This document shows, piece by piece, positions 7,470 to 15,672 of a DNA stretch of 64,000 bases; positions within the stretch are counted from its first letter, which is position 1; each line of letters begins with the position of its first letter. A program made the translations under genes and the position numbers. The stretch is from contig NZ_JBGUAX010000001.1 in NCBI RefSeq assembly GCF_041821065.1, positions 1-64,000 on the forward strand, in the 5' to 3' direction. The notes beneath the pieces were generated by a model. The model was not told the origin of the DNA and ran no database searches. It saw nothing but the letters and a program-made list of their open reading frames with translations. Origin of the DNA: Egicoccus sp. AB-alg2. Lineage in GTDB: Bacteria > Actinomycetota > Nitriliruptoria > Nitriliruptorales > Nitriliruptoraceae.

Positions 7470-8296
7470 CCGTCAGCCCGGCACGCCGGCGACTGGACGC
7501 CGAGTTGGTCCGCCGCGAGCTGGTGACCAGCCGCACCGAGGCGCAGCAGGCCATCGCGGCGGGACTGGTCACCGTGGACGGTGCGCCGGCGCTGAAGCCG
7601 GCCACGCAGGTGCATGCCGGGCAGGCCGTCGTCGTGGCCGCGCCGCCACGCCCGTACGTCTCGCGGGGCGGCGAGAAGCTGGCGCACGCCCTCGACCGCT
7701 TCGCCGTCGACCCGGCCGGGCGTCGCTGCCTCGACGCGGGCGTCTCGACCGGCGGGTTCACCGACTGCCTGCTGCAGCGCGGCGCCGACCACGTGCTCGC
7801 CTACGACGTCGGCTACGGCCAGGTCCACGAGAAGCTGCGCCAGGACGAGCGGGTGACCGTCCGGGAACGCACCAACGTCCGTGACCTGACCCCGCAGGAC
7901 CTGCCGCCACCGTTGCCCGACCTGCTGGTCGCCGACCTGTCGTTCATCTCGCTCGCGAGCGTGCTGCCCGTCCTGCGGCCGTTGCTGGCGCCACCGGCCG
8001 AGGGCGTCGTACTGGTCAAGCCGCAGTTCGAGGCGGAACGCGACCAGGTCGGCAAGGGCGGCGTCGTGCGCGACCCGACCGTCTGGGGCCAGTGCCTGCG
8101 GCGCGTTGCCGAGGCCGCCCGCTCGCTAGGGTGGGAGCGGCTGGACGTCACCGCGTCGCCCCTGCTCGGCCCGGCGGGAAACGTGGAGTTCCTGATGCAC
8201 CTGCAGACCGACGCCACCTCGGCCCCGTCGCTCGACGAGGTCGTGGCCGCGGCCGTCGACGAGGGCCGCCGGCGCCGAGCGGACGCCCGCCCGTGA
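7466..8296 (+). CDS. tlyA: TlyA-family 2'-O-methyltransferase/hemolysin A
   Basis: TlyA methylates C1409 of 16S and C1920 of 23S rRNA using S-adenosylmethionine, and sets capreomycin susceptibility. An N-terminal S4 RNA-binding domain (RRRLDAELVRRELVTSR) is followed by a Rossmann methyltransferase with CLDAGVSTGGFTD (SAM site), VADLSFISL and LVKPQFEAER. No ATG or GTG and no suitably placed TTG precedes the S4 domain in frame; the first TTG (7505) would delete its RLD motif. A CTG at 7466 forms a CTGA overlap with the upstream stop, the same geometry used at other junctions here, and is the start I prefer. About 276 residues; nadK follows by GTGA overlap. Confidence 0.88.
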   Translation: MTVSPARRRLDAELVRRELVTSRTEAQQAIAAGLVTVDGAPALKPATQVHAGQAVVVAAPPRPYVSRGGEKLAHALDRFAVDPAGRRCLDAGVSTGGFTDCLLQRGADHVLAYDVGYGQVHEKLRQDERVTVRERTNVRDLTPQDLPPPLPDLLVADLSFISLASVLPVLRPLLAPPAEGVVLVKPQFEAERDQVGKGGVVRDPTVWGQCLRRVAEAARSLGWERLDVTASPLLGPAGNVEFLMHLQTDATSAPSLDEVVAAAVDEGRRRRADARP

Positions 8297-9162
8297 AGAT
8301 CGGGCTGGTGGTCCATGCCGGACGCGACGCCTCGATCGCGGCCGCCGCGCAGGCCGCCCGCCTGCTCGACGACCTCGGCGTCAGCGTGGTGGTCGCCGAC
8401 GGCGCGGCCGACGACGAGGCGCCGCCGGTCGACCCCGCCGGGATCGCCACGCCCGTGTCGGCCGAGCGGTTCGCCGACGGGCTGGACCTGGCGATCTCCT
8501 TCGGTGGGGACGGGACCTTCCTGCGCGCCGCGCACCTGTGCCGCGACGCCGACGTGCCGGTGCTGGGCGTCAACCTCGGCCGCCTCGGCTTCCTCGCCGA
8601 GGTCGAACACGACGAACTGACACAGGCGCTCCGTGAGGTGACCGAAGCCGGCTTCGAGGTCGAGCCCCGGCCGACCCTGGAGGTTCGCGCCCACGGCCCC
8701 GACGGCGCCGTCCTCGCCACCGGGTGGGCCCTCAACGAGGTGGCGCTGGAGAAGACCGCCCGTCAGCGGTTGCTGCTTATGGACGTGCACGTCGCCGACA
8801 CGCTGTTCGCCAAGGTCCCCGCCGACGCGTTGATCGTGGCCACCAGCACCGGTTCGACCGCCTACGCGTTGTCGGCCGGCGGCCCCATCGTCTCGCCCCG
8901 CGTGCCCGCCATGCTGGTGGTCCCGGTGGCGCCGCACACGCTGTTCGACCGCACGGTCGTCGCCGCGGTCGACGAGGAGATCCGGGTCGAGCTGGTCGCC
9001 GAGCAGGCCCCGGCGGTCGTCTCCTGCGACGGCCGTCAGCCGGTCGTGCTGGAGGCCGGTGGCTACGTCACCGTCCGCGGCGACGGCCGCGCCGTGCGGC
9101 TCGCCCGTGTCGACGCGCTCGACTTCTACGAACTGGTGCGCCGCAAGTTCGGTCTGCGCTGA
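8293..9162 (+). CDS. nadK: NAD kinase
   Basis: Phosphorylates NAD to NADP, the only route to NADP. The 289-residue protein has the GGDGT motif at 71-75 with SFGGDGTFLRAA, NLGRLGFLAEVE shortly after, and STGSTAYALSAGGP for the NAD site. The GTG start overlaps the tlyA stop. The order tlyA-nadK-recN is conserved in actinobacteria and Firmicutes, supporting a single transcript with the two preceding genes. Confidence 0.96.
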   Translation: MKIGLVVHAGRDASIAAAAQAARLLDDLGVSVVVADGAADDEAPPVDPAGIATPVSAERFADGLDLAISFGGDGTFLRAAHLCRDADVPVLGVNLGRLGFLAEVEHDELTQALREVTEAGFEVEPRPTLEVRAHGPDGAVLATGWALNEVALEKTARQRLLLMDVHVADTLFAKVPADALIVATSTGSTAYALSAGGPIVSPRVPAMLVVPVAPHTLFDRTVVAAVDEEIRVELVAEQAPAVVSCDGRQPVVLEAGGYVTVRGDGRAVRLARVDALDFYELVRRKFGLR

Positions 9163-9222
9163 CGCGCGCCGGTCGTCCCCAGCCGGTGACGCGGCGTCGG
9201 ACGGTCTGCCCGGGAGGATCGG

Positions 9223-9228
9223 TAGCCT
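9223..9228 (+). promoter_or_regulatory. Candidate -10 box (TAGCCT) before recN
   Basis: TAGCCT 36 bases upstream of the recN GTG, in the 101-base gap after nadK, suggests recN has its own promoter. I looked for a LexA-type inverted repeat here and saw none. Confidence 0.4.
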
Positions 9229-9263
9229 CCCGTCCGGTGCGGTCCGTGACACAGGAGCGGTAG

Positions 9264-10946
9264 GTGCTCGACGAGCTCCACATCCGGGGTCTGGGGGTCA
9301 TCGAGGACGCCGTCCTGCAGCTGTCGCCCGGCCTGACGGTGGTGACGGGCGAGACCGGGGCCGGCAAGACCATGCTGGTGACGGCGCTGCAACTGCTGCT
9401 TGGCGCGCGTGCCGACACCGCGCTCGTCCGCGCCGGCGAGGACGTCGCGCTCGCGGAAGCGGTGGTCAACCCCGCGCCGCCAGAGGCCGCGGACTGGTTG
9501 CGGGACGGGGACGACGTGCTGATCGTGGCCCGTGAGATCCCCGCCGACGGCCGCTCACGCGCACGCGTCGGCGGACGTCTCGCCCCCGTCTCCACGCTGG
9601 CCGACGTCCTGGGCCGACACGTCGAGGTGCACGCGCAGCACGAGCACCATCGGCTCACGCGGCCCGAGGTGCAGCGCACGCTGCTCGACCGGTTCGCCGG
9701 GGATCCGCATGCACGGACGCTGACGCAGTACCGCGAGGCCCACCGCGCCTGGCGCGAGCTGGCCGACCGGCTGCAGCGTCTGGAACGCGACGCCCGCGAG
9801 CGCGCCCGTGACCTCGACCGGATGCGCTTCGAGGTGGCCGAGATCGACGCGGCCGAGTTGGATCCGGACACCGACGCGGCCATCGACCAGGAACTCGAGC
9901 GGCTCGCCAACGCCGAGGACATCCAGCTCGGTGCGGCGACGGCCGCACAGGCGCTGGGCAGCGACGGTGCGGGCGAGCCGCTGGGCGTGGCACTGGACGC
10001 CCTGCGGCGGCTGCCGGTCGACGAGCCCGACGTGGAGTCCCTGCGCGAGCGCGCGACGGCGATCGCGGCCGAGGTCGCCGAACTGGCCGCCGACACGCGG
10101 GCCTACGGCGAGGGGGCGGCTGCCGATCCCGAGCGGCTGGCACACCTGCAGGAACGCCGGCGGGTGTTGGGCAACCTGCTGCGCAAGTACGGCGCCGATC
10201 TCGCTGCCGTGCTGGCCTACGCCGACGAGGCCCGTGCGCGGCTGACCGCCCTCGAGACCGAGGAGTCCGACGCCGGACAGCTCGAGCAACGTGTCGCCGA
10301 GGCGCGCGGCCGCGTGCTGGAACTCGCTGGCGACGTCCACCGCGGGCGGTCGCTGGCGGCGGCCCGCCTGGCCGAGGCGGTCGACGGCCATCTCGCCGAC
10401 CTCGCCATGCCGCATGCCAGGTTCCAGGTCGCGGTCGAGTACGACGAGGACGGCGACCCCGGCGCCGAGGGCCTCGATCGGGTCACGTTCCTGCTGGCCG
10501 CCAACCCGGGTGAGCCGGCTCGACCCGTCGCCCAGGCCGCCTCCGGGGGGGAGCGCTCGCGGGTCTCCCTCGCGGTCGAGGTGGCACTGGCCGACGTCGA
10601 CGACGCCCGCGTGCTCGTGTTCGACGAGGTCGACGCCGGGATCGGCGGGGCGACCGCCCTGGCCGTGGGGGAGAAGCTGGCGCGCCTCGCGCGGGGTGCC
10701 GACGGGCGCGCCCGCCAGGTGCTGTGCGTCACGCATCTCGCGCAGCTGGCGGCGTTCGCCGACGTCCACCACGTGGTCGAGAAGGGCGTGGCGGGCGGAC
10801 GGACCGTCACGACGACGCGGCGTGTCGCCGACGACGACCGTGCCGGCGAGCTCGCGCGCATGCTGGGCGGCGACGCGACGGCCGACGCCGGCCTGCAGCA
10901 CGCCCGCGAACTGCTCGCCCAGGCCCGCCAGCGCCGGGCCGGCTGA
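9264..10946 (+). CDS. recN: DNA repair ATPase RecN
   Basis: An SMC-like ATPase of double-strand break repair, 560 residues, the usual length. Walker A GETGAGKT lies at 29-36, a long coiled-coil middle with an HEHHRL hinge-proximal segment follows, and the C-terminal half has the ABC signature ASGGERSRVSLA and Walker B RVLVFDEVDAG. GTG start with AGGAG upstream. A strong hairpin overlaps its stop codon and probably ends the tlyA-nadK-recN transcript. Confidence 0.96.
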   Translation: MLDELHIRGLGVIEDAVLQLSPGLTVVTGETGAGKTMLVTALQLLLGARADTALVRAGEDVALAEAVVNPAPPEAADWLRDGDDVLIVAREIPADGRSRARVGGRLAPVSTLADVLGRHVEVHAQHEHHRLTRPEVQRTLLDRFAGDPHARTLTQYREAHRAWRELADRLQRLERDARERARDLDRMRFEVAEIDAAELDPDTDAAIDQELERLANAEDIQLGAATAAQALGSDGAGEPLGVALDALRRLPVDEPDVESLRERATAIAAEVAELAADTRAYGEGAAADPERLAHLQERRRVLGNLLRKYGADLAAVLAYADEARARLTALETEESDAGQLEQRVAEARGRVLELAGDVHRGRSLAAARLAEAVDGHLADLAMPHARFQVAVEYDEDGDPGAEGLDRVTFLLAANPGEPARPVAQAASGGERSRVSLAVEVALADVDDARVLVFDEVDAGIGGATALAVGEKLARLARGADGRARQVLCVTHLAQLAAFADVHHVVEKGVAGGRTVTTTRRVADDDRAGELARMLGGDATADAGLQHARELLAQARQRRAG

Positions 10947-10965
10947 CGCGCTCCGCCAGCGCGTC
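10945..10965 (+). terminator. Hairpin terminator after recN
   Basis: A perfect 8-base-pair stem (10945-10952 with 10958-10965) with a 5-base loop begins inside the recN stop codon. No U-tract follows. The 200 bases beyond hold only a TACCGT -10-like box at 11049-11054. Confidence 0.65.
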
Positions 10966-11167
10966 TGCGGCAACCGCGCGAGGCGATGGTCCGACGCGCG
11001 TCGCGCGTACGCGTCGGCCGCCGCCTGGCGACGGTGATCGAACGTAGGTACCGTTTCCGGCCGCTGCGATGCCCGCCGGCACCTCTCGTGCCTCTCGGGT
11101 CCCACACGCTGGAGACCATGCCGTCCGGTGGCGTCGCAGCTTCCCCGTGTCCCCGCCCGGGAGCCTC

Positions 11168-11962
11168 GTGCTGTCTCGTCCGGTCTTCCGCCCTGCCCGC
11201 CGCCTGCGCGCCACCGGCGCCCTGGCCGTCACCGCCGTGGTCCTGCTCGTCCTGCCGCCCCTGGTCGCCGCCGAAGCGGGTGAGCGGGGCGCCGACGCCT
11301 CCGCCCCCGGGGTCGGCGTCGCCGGACCGGTCGCCGGCGCTGCGGCCGCGACCGATGGCGGCTCCGGGGACGCGGGGTCCACCGAGGACGATCCCGACCG
11401 CGCCGCGGCACTGCCGGCCGTGTTCGCGCGGGTGAAGGGGCTCGACCTGCGACTGCCCGCCGACGACGTCGTGGCGCACGGTTTCCACGAGGCCGCCGGC
11501 TCGGGCCCGCTGGTCCTGCGCCCCGTCGGCACCTGGGAGGAGCGGGCCGACGCGAACGGTTTCGACCCCGACGACGCGATCGCCGACGCGGACGGGCCCG
11601 GTTACCTCGTGCTCCCCACCCGTGGCCGGGCGCAGCATCCGACCAGCGCGGCCGACGTGGTCCTGGAGATCGACGAACCGGTCGTCGCCCCGGTCGACGG
11701 GCGCGTGACGAAGGTCGCCGACTACCGCCTCTACGACGAGCACGACGACCTGCGCATCGAGATCCGGCCCCACGACGCGCCGCATCTGCGTGTCACGCTG
11801 CTGCACGTCGAGGGCGCCGAGGTGAAGCAGGGCGACGACGTCCGCGCCGGTGACCTCGTCGCCGCCCGCGCCCGGCTCTTCCCGTTCCCCAGCCAGATCG
11901 ACCGGTTCGTCGGCGCCGCACTGCCGCACGTCCACGTCGAGGTCTCCCACGAGGACGCCTGA
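11168..11962 (+). CDS. Exported M23-fold (degenerate peptidase) protein, copy 1
   Basis: A 264-residue secreted or anchored protein. GTG was taken as start (GGGAG site 6 bases upstream) because it puts an Arg-rich n-region and hydrophobic helix (ALAVTAVVLLVLPPLVAA) at the N-terminus. The C-terminal half has the M23 (lysostaphin-fold) outline: a strand VVAPVDGRVTKVADY, LRVTLLHVEGAEV, then PHVHVEV, whose HxH matches the metal pair. The usual first HxxxD pair is displaced (QHPTSAAD), so activity is doubtful. A tandem paralogue follows. In M. tuberculosis this slot between recN and pyrG holds Rv1697/Rv1698. Confidence 0.7.
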   Translation: MLSRPVFRPARRLRATGALAVTAVVLLVLPPLVAAEAGERGADASAPGVGVAGPVAGAAAATDGGSGDAGSTEDDPDRAAALPAVFARVKGLDLRLPADDVVAHGFHEAAGSGPLVLRPVGTWEERADANGFDPDDAIADADGPGYLVLPTRGRAQHPTSAADVVLEIDEPVVAPVDGRVTKVADYRLYDEHDDLRIEIRPHDAPHLRVTLLHVEGAEVKQGDDVRAGDLVAARARLFPFPSQIDRFVGAALPHVHVEVSHEDA

Positions 11963-12033
11963 CGGACGGCTGCTGCGGCCGCGGCCTTTCGATTCGCGGA
12001 CGGGTGATGCCACAGGACCTTGCCCCACCGGAC

Positions 12034-12071
12034 TAGATTCCCGGTGCCGACGCCACCTGGCGTCGGCACCG
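12034..12071 (+). promoter_or_regulatory. TAGATT box abutting a perfect 13-bp hairpin
   Basis: A -10-like TAGATT (12034-12039) is followed after 2 bases by a perfect inverted repeat, 12042-12054 with 12059-12071, loop ACCT. It lies between the two M23-fold paralogues, 24 bases before the second gene. It may terminate the first transcript, or act as an operator or 5' structure of the second, since transcription from this box would start within the left arm. Confidence 0.6.
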
Positions 12072-12095
12072 TGCTGTCGGGCAGAGGAACGCACG

Positions 12096-13082
12096 CTGAG
12101 CCGCTCTCGTCACTGGTTCGGACGCCGTCGCTCGCGTGCGCCGGTGGTGTTCGTCGCCCTCGGCGGCCTCCTCGCCAGCGTCTCGGCCGTCTACGCCGTC
12201 GGTGCCGGTGGTCCCGGCGGCGCCATGGCGGGGCTGGAAGCCGACGACCAGGAAGCAGCCATCCGTCCCGCCCGGGCACCGCGCGCGGTCGAACGCGCAC
12301 AGCCGTCGGGCCGGAGCACGACGCCCGCCGACCCGGCCACGGCGTCCACCGACCCGACCGTGGCGTCCGCCGGTACCGACGCGGCCCTGACCGACGCGCA
12401 GCCCGACGCCGTGCCGGTGCCGGCGACCGGGCCCTTCGCGCGCGTCGGTGAGCTGCAGCTGTGGCTGCCCGCGGACGAGTTGGTGGTCCTGGGCTTCCAC
12501 GAGTCCGCGAACCGTGACGCGCTGGCGATGGAACCGGTCGGCGCGATCACCGACCACCAGAACACGACGAAGTTCGGCCCGCCGCCGACGGACCCCGCGG
12601 GGACCGACTACCTCGTGCTGTCGTCGCGCGGACGGCCCACGCCGGCGACCTCGGCCGCCGATCTGGTCTATCCCGACGGGGTGCCCCTCCGCGCACCCGT
12701 CGACGGCGAGGTCGTCGACGTCCGCGAGTACCACCTCTACGGCCGCCACCTCGACACCCGGATCGAGATCGTCCCGGACGCCGCACCGCACCTGCGGATC
12801 GTGCTGATCCACGTCGACGGCGCCGCGGTGGCAGCCGGCGACCGGGTCGAAGCCGGCCGCACCGTCATCGCACCGGCCGTGCGCCGGTTCTCGTTCTCCA
12901 GCCACATCGACCGCTACACCGAGCCGGACCGGTTCGGTCACGTCCACCTCGAGGTGCAGCCGGTCGACGCCCCCCGCCCGGGCGACGATGGCCCCGCCGA
13001 CCCGGACCACGATGCCGCCTCCCGCCCCGACGAGGATGGCACCACCCGCCCCGACGACCCCGACGCCTCGCCGGACGGCTGA
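12096..13082 (+). CDS. Exported M23-fold (degenerate peptidase) protein, copy 2
   Basis: A tandem paralogue of the preceding gene, about 328 residues if begun at CTG (AGAGGA site 7 bases upstream); the alternative GTG at 12159 or ATG at 12225 would cut the basic n-region (SRSRHWFGRRRSR) before the signal helix VVFVALGGLLASVSAVYAVG. Shared blocks are LWLPADELVVLGFHES, YLVLSSRGR, LRAPVDGEVVDVREYHLY, HLRIVLIHVDGA and GHVHLEV. The first metal His of M23 is absent (TPATSAADL), so it is probably a non-catalytic peptidoglycan-binding or scaffold protein. A Pro/Asp-rich, low-complexity C-terminal tail of about 45 residues is unique to this copy. Confidence 0.7.
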   Translation: MSRSRHWFGRRRSRAPVVFVALGGLLASVSAVYAVGAGGPGGAMAGLEADDQEAAIRPARAPRAVERAQPSGRSTTPADPATASTDPTVASAGTDAALTDAQPDAVPVPATGPFARVGELQLWLPADELVVLGFHESANRDALAMEPVGAITDHQNTTKFGPPPTDPAGTDYLVLSSRGRPTPATSAADLVYPDGVPLRAPVDGEVVDVREYHLYGRHLDTRIEIVPDAAPHLRIVLIHVDGAAVAAGDRVEAGRTVIAPAVRRFSFSSHIDRYTEPDRFGHVHLEVQPVDAPRPGDDGPADPDHDAASRPDEDGTTRPDDPDASPDG

Positions 13083-13107
13083 TCGACCCGTCGGCGGTGT
13101 CACCTCG

Positions 13108-13137
13108 TTGGCCCGCGGCCGGCCGGCCCGCTACCGT
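13108..13137 (+). promoter_or_regulatory. pyrG promoter (TTGGCC-N18-TACCGT)
   Basis: A -35 TTGGCC at 13108-13113 and -10 TACCGT at 13132-13137, 18 bases apart, lie 71 bases before the pyrG start. No pyrimidine-type attenuator (slippage tract or terminator) is evident in the leader. Confidence 0.55.
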
Positions 13138-13208
13138 CGTCCGGGCCCGCTGCGGCGTGGCCCCCGAAGCAGCCCTCGCCCCTCGCGCGCTCCCAGGAGG
13201 CCCCGCAG

Positions 13209-14981
13209 GTGGTCAAGTACATCTTCGTGACGGGTGGCGTCGCCTCGGCGCTCGGCAAGGGCATCACCGCCGCCTCGCTCGGACGGCTGCTGAAGGCACG
13301 CGGCCTGCGGGTCACCATGCAGAAGCTCGACCCGTACCTCAACGTCGACCCCGGCACGATGAACCCGTTCGAGCACGGCGAGGTGTTCGTCACCGACGAC
13401 GGCGGCGAGACCGACCTCGACCTCGGCCACTACGAGCGGTTCATCGACGAGAACCTGCACCGCGGCTCGTCGGTGTCCTCCGGGCAGATCTGGTTGTCGG
13501 TCATCAACAAGGAACGCCGCGGCGACTACCTCGGCAAGACCGTCCAGGTCATCCCGCACATCACCGACGAGATCAAGGCCCGCATCCACGACGTCGCGGG
13601 CGCCGGTGGTGACGAGGTCGACGTCGTCATCACCGAGGTCGGCGGGACCGTCGGCGACATCGAGGGCCTGCCGTTCCTGGAGGCGATCCGCCAGCTGCGC
13701 TACGACGTCGGTCGCGACAACATCTGCTACGTGCACTGCGCCCTGGTGCCCTACATCTCGGCCTCGAACGAGCTGAAGACCAAGCCGGCGCAGCACTCCG
13801 TCCGTGAACTGCGCGCCGTCGGTATCCAGCCCGACGTGCTCGTGCTGCGCAGCGACCGCGACCTCGAGGAAGGCCTGCGCCGCAAGGTGGCGCTGCAGTG
13901 CGACGTCGAGGTGGATGCGGTCATCGCCTCGGTCGACCGCTCGTCGCTGTACGAGGTGCCGCTCGGCATGCGCGAGGAAGGGCTCGACCGGGTCGTGGCC
14001 AAGCGACTGGGGTTGCCCGACGTGACGCCCGACCTGTCGGAGTGGGAGGCGCTGGTCGGACGGGTGCAGTCCGCCCGCGAGACCGTGACGATCGCCATCG
14101 TCGGCAAGTACGTCGACCTACCGGACGCGTACCTCTCGGTCGTGGAGAGCCTGCGCCACGGAGGCCTCGCGCACGGCACCGACGTCGAGCTGCGGTGGAT
14201 CGCCAGCGACGACCTCAGTCCCGTCGACCACGCCGACGCGGCGGAGACGGTCGCCCGCAAGCTCGCGGACGTGGACGGGCTGCTCGTCCCCGGCGGGTTC
14301 GGCGTGCGCGGCGTCGAAGGCAAGATCGCCGCGATCCGCTACGCCCGCGAGCACGCCATCCCGTTCCTCGGCCTGTGCCTCGGGCTGCAGTCGGCGGTCA
14401 TCGAATTCGCCCGCAACGTCGCCGGGCTGCCGTTCGCCCACTCCTCGGAGTTCGAGCCGAACTCGCCCGACCCCGTCATCGACCTGATGCACGACCAGCG
14501 GGACGTGACGGACAAGGGTGGGACGATGCGGCTGGGTTCGTACCCGGCCAAGCTGCGGCCCGGGACGCAGACGCGCAAGGCCTACGGGGACGAGCCCGTC
14601 ATCTACGAGCGTCACCGTCACCGTTTCGAGGTGAACAACCGCTACCGGCAGCGCCTCGAGGAGGCCGGGCTGGTCTTCTCCGGCCTCTCGCCCGACGACC
14701 GGCTCGTGGAGTTCATCGAGCTGCCCGACCACCCCTGGTTCGTGGCGACGCAGGCCCACCCGGAGCTGAAGTCACGGCCGAACCGGCCGCACCCGCTGTT
14801 CGACGGGTTCGTCGGCGCGGCGCTGCAACGTCGGCGCGAGACCTCCGGGCGTCTGCCGGTGGAGATCGACGGCGAGCTGGGCGACGGCGCCAACCAACTC
14901 GACGAGCCGACCGCCGCCGAACTCGCCGAGGCCGTGGGACGTGACGGCCTGTCCGACTCGCTGTCCGGCGCGCGCGACTGA
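13209..14981 (+). CDS. pyrG: CTP synthase
   Basis: Makes CTP from UTP, ATP and glutamine. The 590-residue protein has the N-terminal synthetase domain starting [16 protein letters not shown] (P-loop) with [18 protein letters not shown], and a class I glutamine amidotransferase domain with the nucleophile Cys in FLGLCLGLQ and His/Glu in the [12 protein letters not shown] region. The C-terminal extension of about 35 residues is acidic. GTG start with AGGAGG (13195-13200) 8 bases upstream. The order recN-x-x-pyrG-NUDIX-xerD matches that of mycobacteria. Confidence 0.98.
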   Translation: MVKYIFVTGGVASALGKGITAASLGRLLKARGLRVTMQKLDPYLNVDPGTMNPFEHGEVFVTDDGGETDLDLGHYERFIDENLHRGSSVSSGQIWLSVINKERRGDYLGKTVQVIPHITDEIKARIHDVAGAGGDEVDVVITEVGGTVGDIEGLPFLEAIRQLRYDVGRDNICYVHCALVPYISASNELKTKPAQHSVRELRAVGIQPDVLVLRSDRDLEEGLRRKVALQCDVEVDAVIASVDRSSLYEVPLGMREEGLDRVVAKRLGLPDVTPDLSEWEALVGRVQSARETVTIAIVGKYVDLPDAYLSVVESLRHGGLAHGTDVELRWIASDDLSPVDHADAAETVARKLADVDGLLVPGGFGVRGVEGKIAAIRYAREHAIPFLGLCLGLQSAVIEFARNVAGLPFAHSSEFEPNSPDPVIDLMHDQRDVTDKGGTMRLGSYPAKLRPGTQTRKAYGDEPVIYERHRHRFEVNNRYRQRLEEAGLVFSGLSPDDRLVEFIELPDHPWFVATQAHPELKSRPNRPHPLFDGFVGAALQRRRETSGRLPVEIDGELGDGANQLDEPTAAELAEAVGRDGLSDSLSGARD

Positions 14982-15016
14982 CCTCGCCCGGACCGCGGAC
15001 GACCGCAGGAGGAACC

Positions 15017-15568
15017 GTGACCGTCTGGTTCGAGACCACCGATCGCCGCACCGTCTACGACGGTCGGGCCACGGTCCGGATCGACACGGTGCGGATGCCC
15101 GACGGTGACGAGGTCGAACGCGAGGTCGTCGAGCAGATGCCGGCCGTCGCCGTCGTCCCCGTGACCGACGACGGCGAGGTCTACCTGCTCAAGCAGTACC
15201 GCCAACCGGTCGGCGCCTACGTGCTCGAGGTGCCCGCGGGGGTGCTGGACGTCGACGGCGAGGCGCCCGAGGACGCCGCGCGGCGCGAGCTCGTGGAGGA
15301 GATCAGCCACGACTGCGACGAACTCGTCCCGCTGACCGTCTTCCTCAACTCGGCCGGGTGGAGCACCGAGCGGACGCACGTCTACCTCGCCCGTGGGCTC
15401 CGGCCGACGTCACCACCCGACGATTTCGTCGTCGAGCACGAGGAAGCCGACATGGAGGTCGTCCGGCTTCCGTTCAAGGAGGCGCTCGCCCTGGTCGTGG
15501 CGGGGGAGGTCGCGGACGCCAAGACCGTGGTCGGGCTGCTGTTGGCGGCGCTGGCGTTGGACCGCTGA
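15017..15568 (+). CDS. NUDIX hydrolase (ADP-ribose pyrophosphatase type)
   Basis: A 183-residue hydrolase. The NUDIX box spans about residues 75-97 (GVLDVDGE, then RRELVEEIS), preceded by YLLKQYRQPVGAYVLEVPAG, the form found in ADP-ribose pyrophosphatases. It cleaves nucleoside diphosphates linked to another group; ADP-ribose is the likeliest substrate by similarity with the gene at this place in mycobacteria (Rv1700). GTG start after AGGAGGA, 35 bases after pyrG, so probably co-transcribed. Confidence 0.9.
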   Translation: MTVWFETTDRRTVYDGRATVRIDTVRMPDGDEVEREVVEQMPAVAVVPVTDDGEVYLLKQYRQPVGAYVLEVPAGVLDVDGEAPEDAARRELVEEISHDCDELVPLTVFLNSAGWSTERTHVYLARGLRPTSPPDDFVVEHEEADMEVVRLPFKEALALVVAGEVADAKTVVGLLLAALALDR

Positions 15569-15637
15569 CCGGTCCCAGCGTCGGGTCCGCCGGCGCTCGG
15601 GGAGTGGCGCCTCCGCGGGGCGGGGCGCCGCGCTCAC

Positions 15638-15643
15638 TACGCT
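15638..15643 (+). promoter_or_regulatory. Candidate -10 box (TACGCT) before xerD
   Basis: TACGCT lies 30 bases before the xerD ATG. It matches the TAnnnT pattern seen at other starts, with no convincing -35. Confidence 0.4.
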
Positions 15644-15672
15644 GATCGGGGAGCGACCGAGGGAGCGAGTGC

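Noticed and set aside
8125-8135. CTAGGGT -10-like box inside tlyA as promoter for nadK
   Set aside because: It is within conserved coding sequence and nadK is already coupled by a GTGA overlap; no independent support.
11040-11056. LexA-like sequence (TCGAACGTAGGTACC)
   Set aside because: Only the left half matches CGAAC-N4-GTTCG; the right half differs at key positions.
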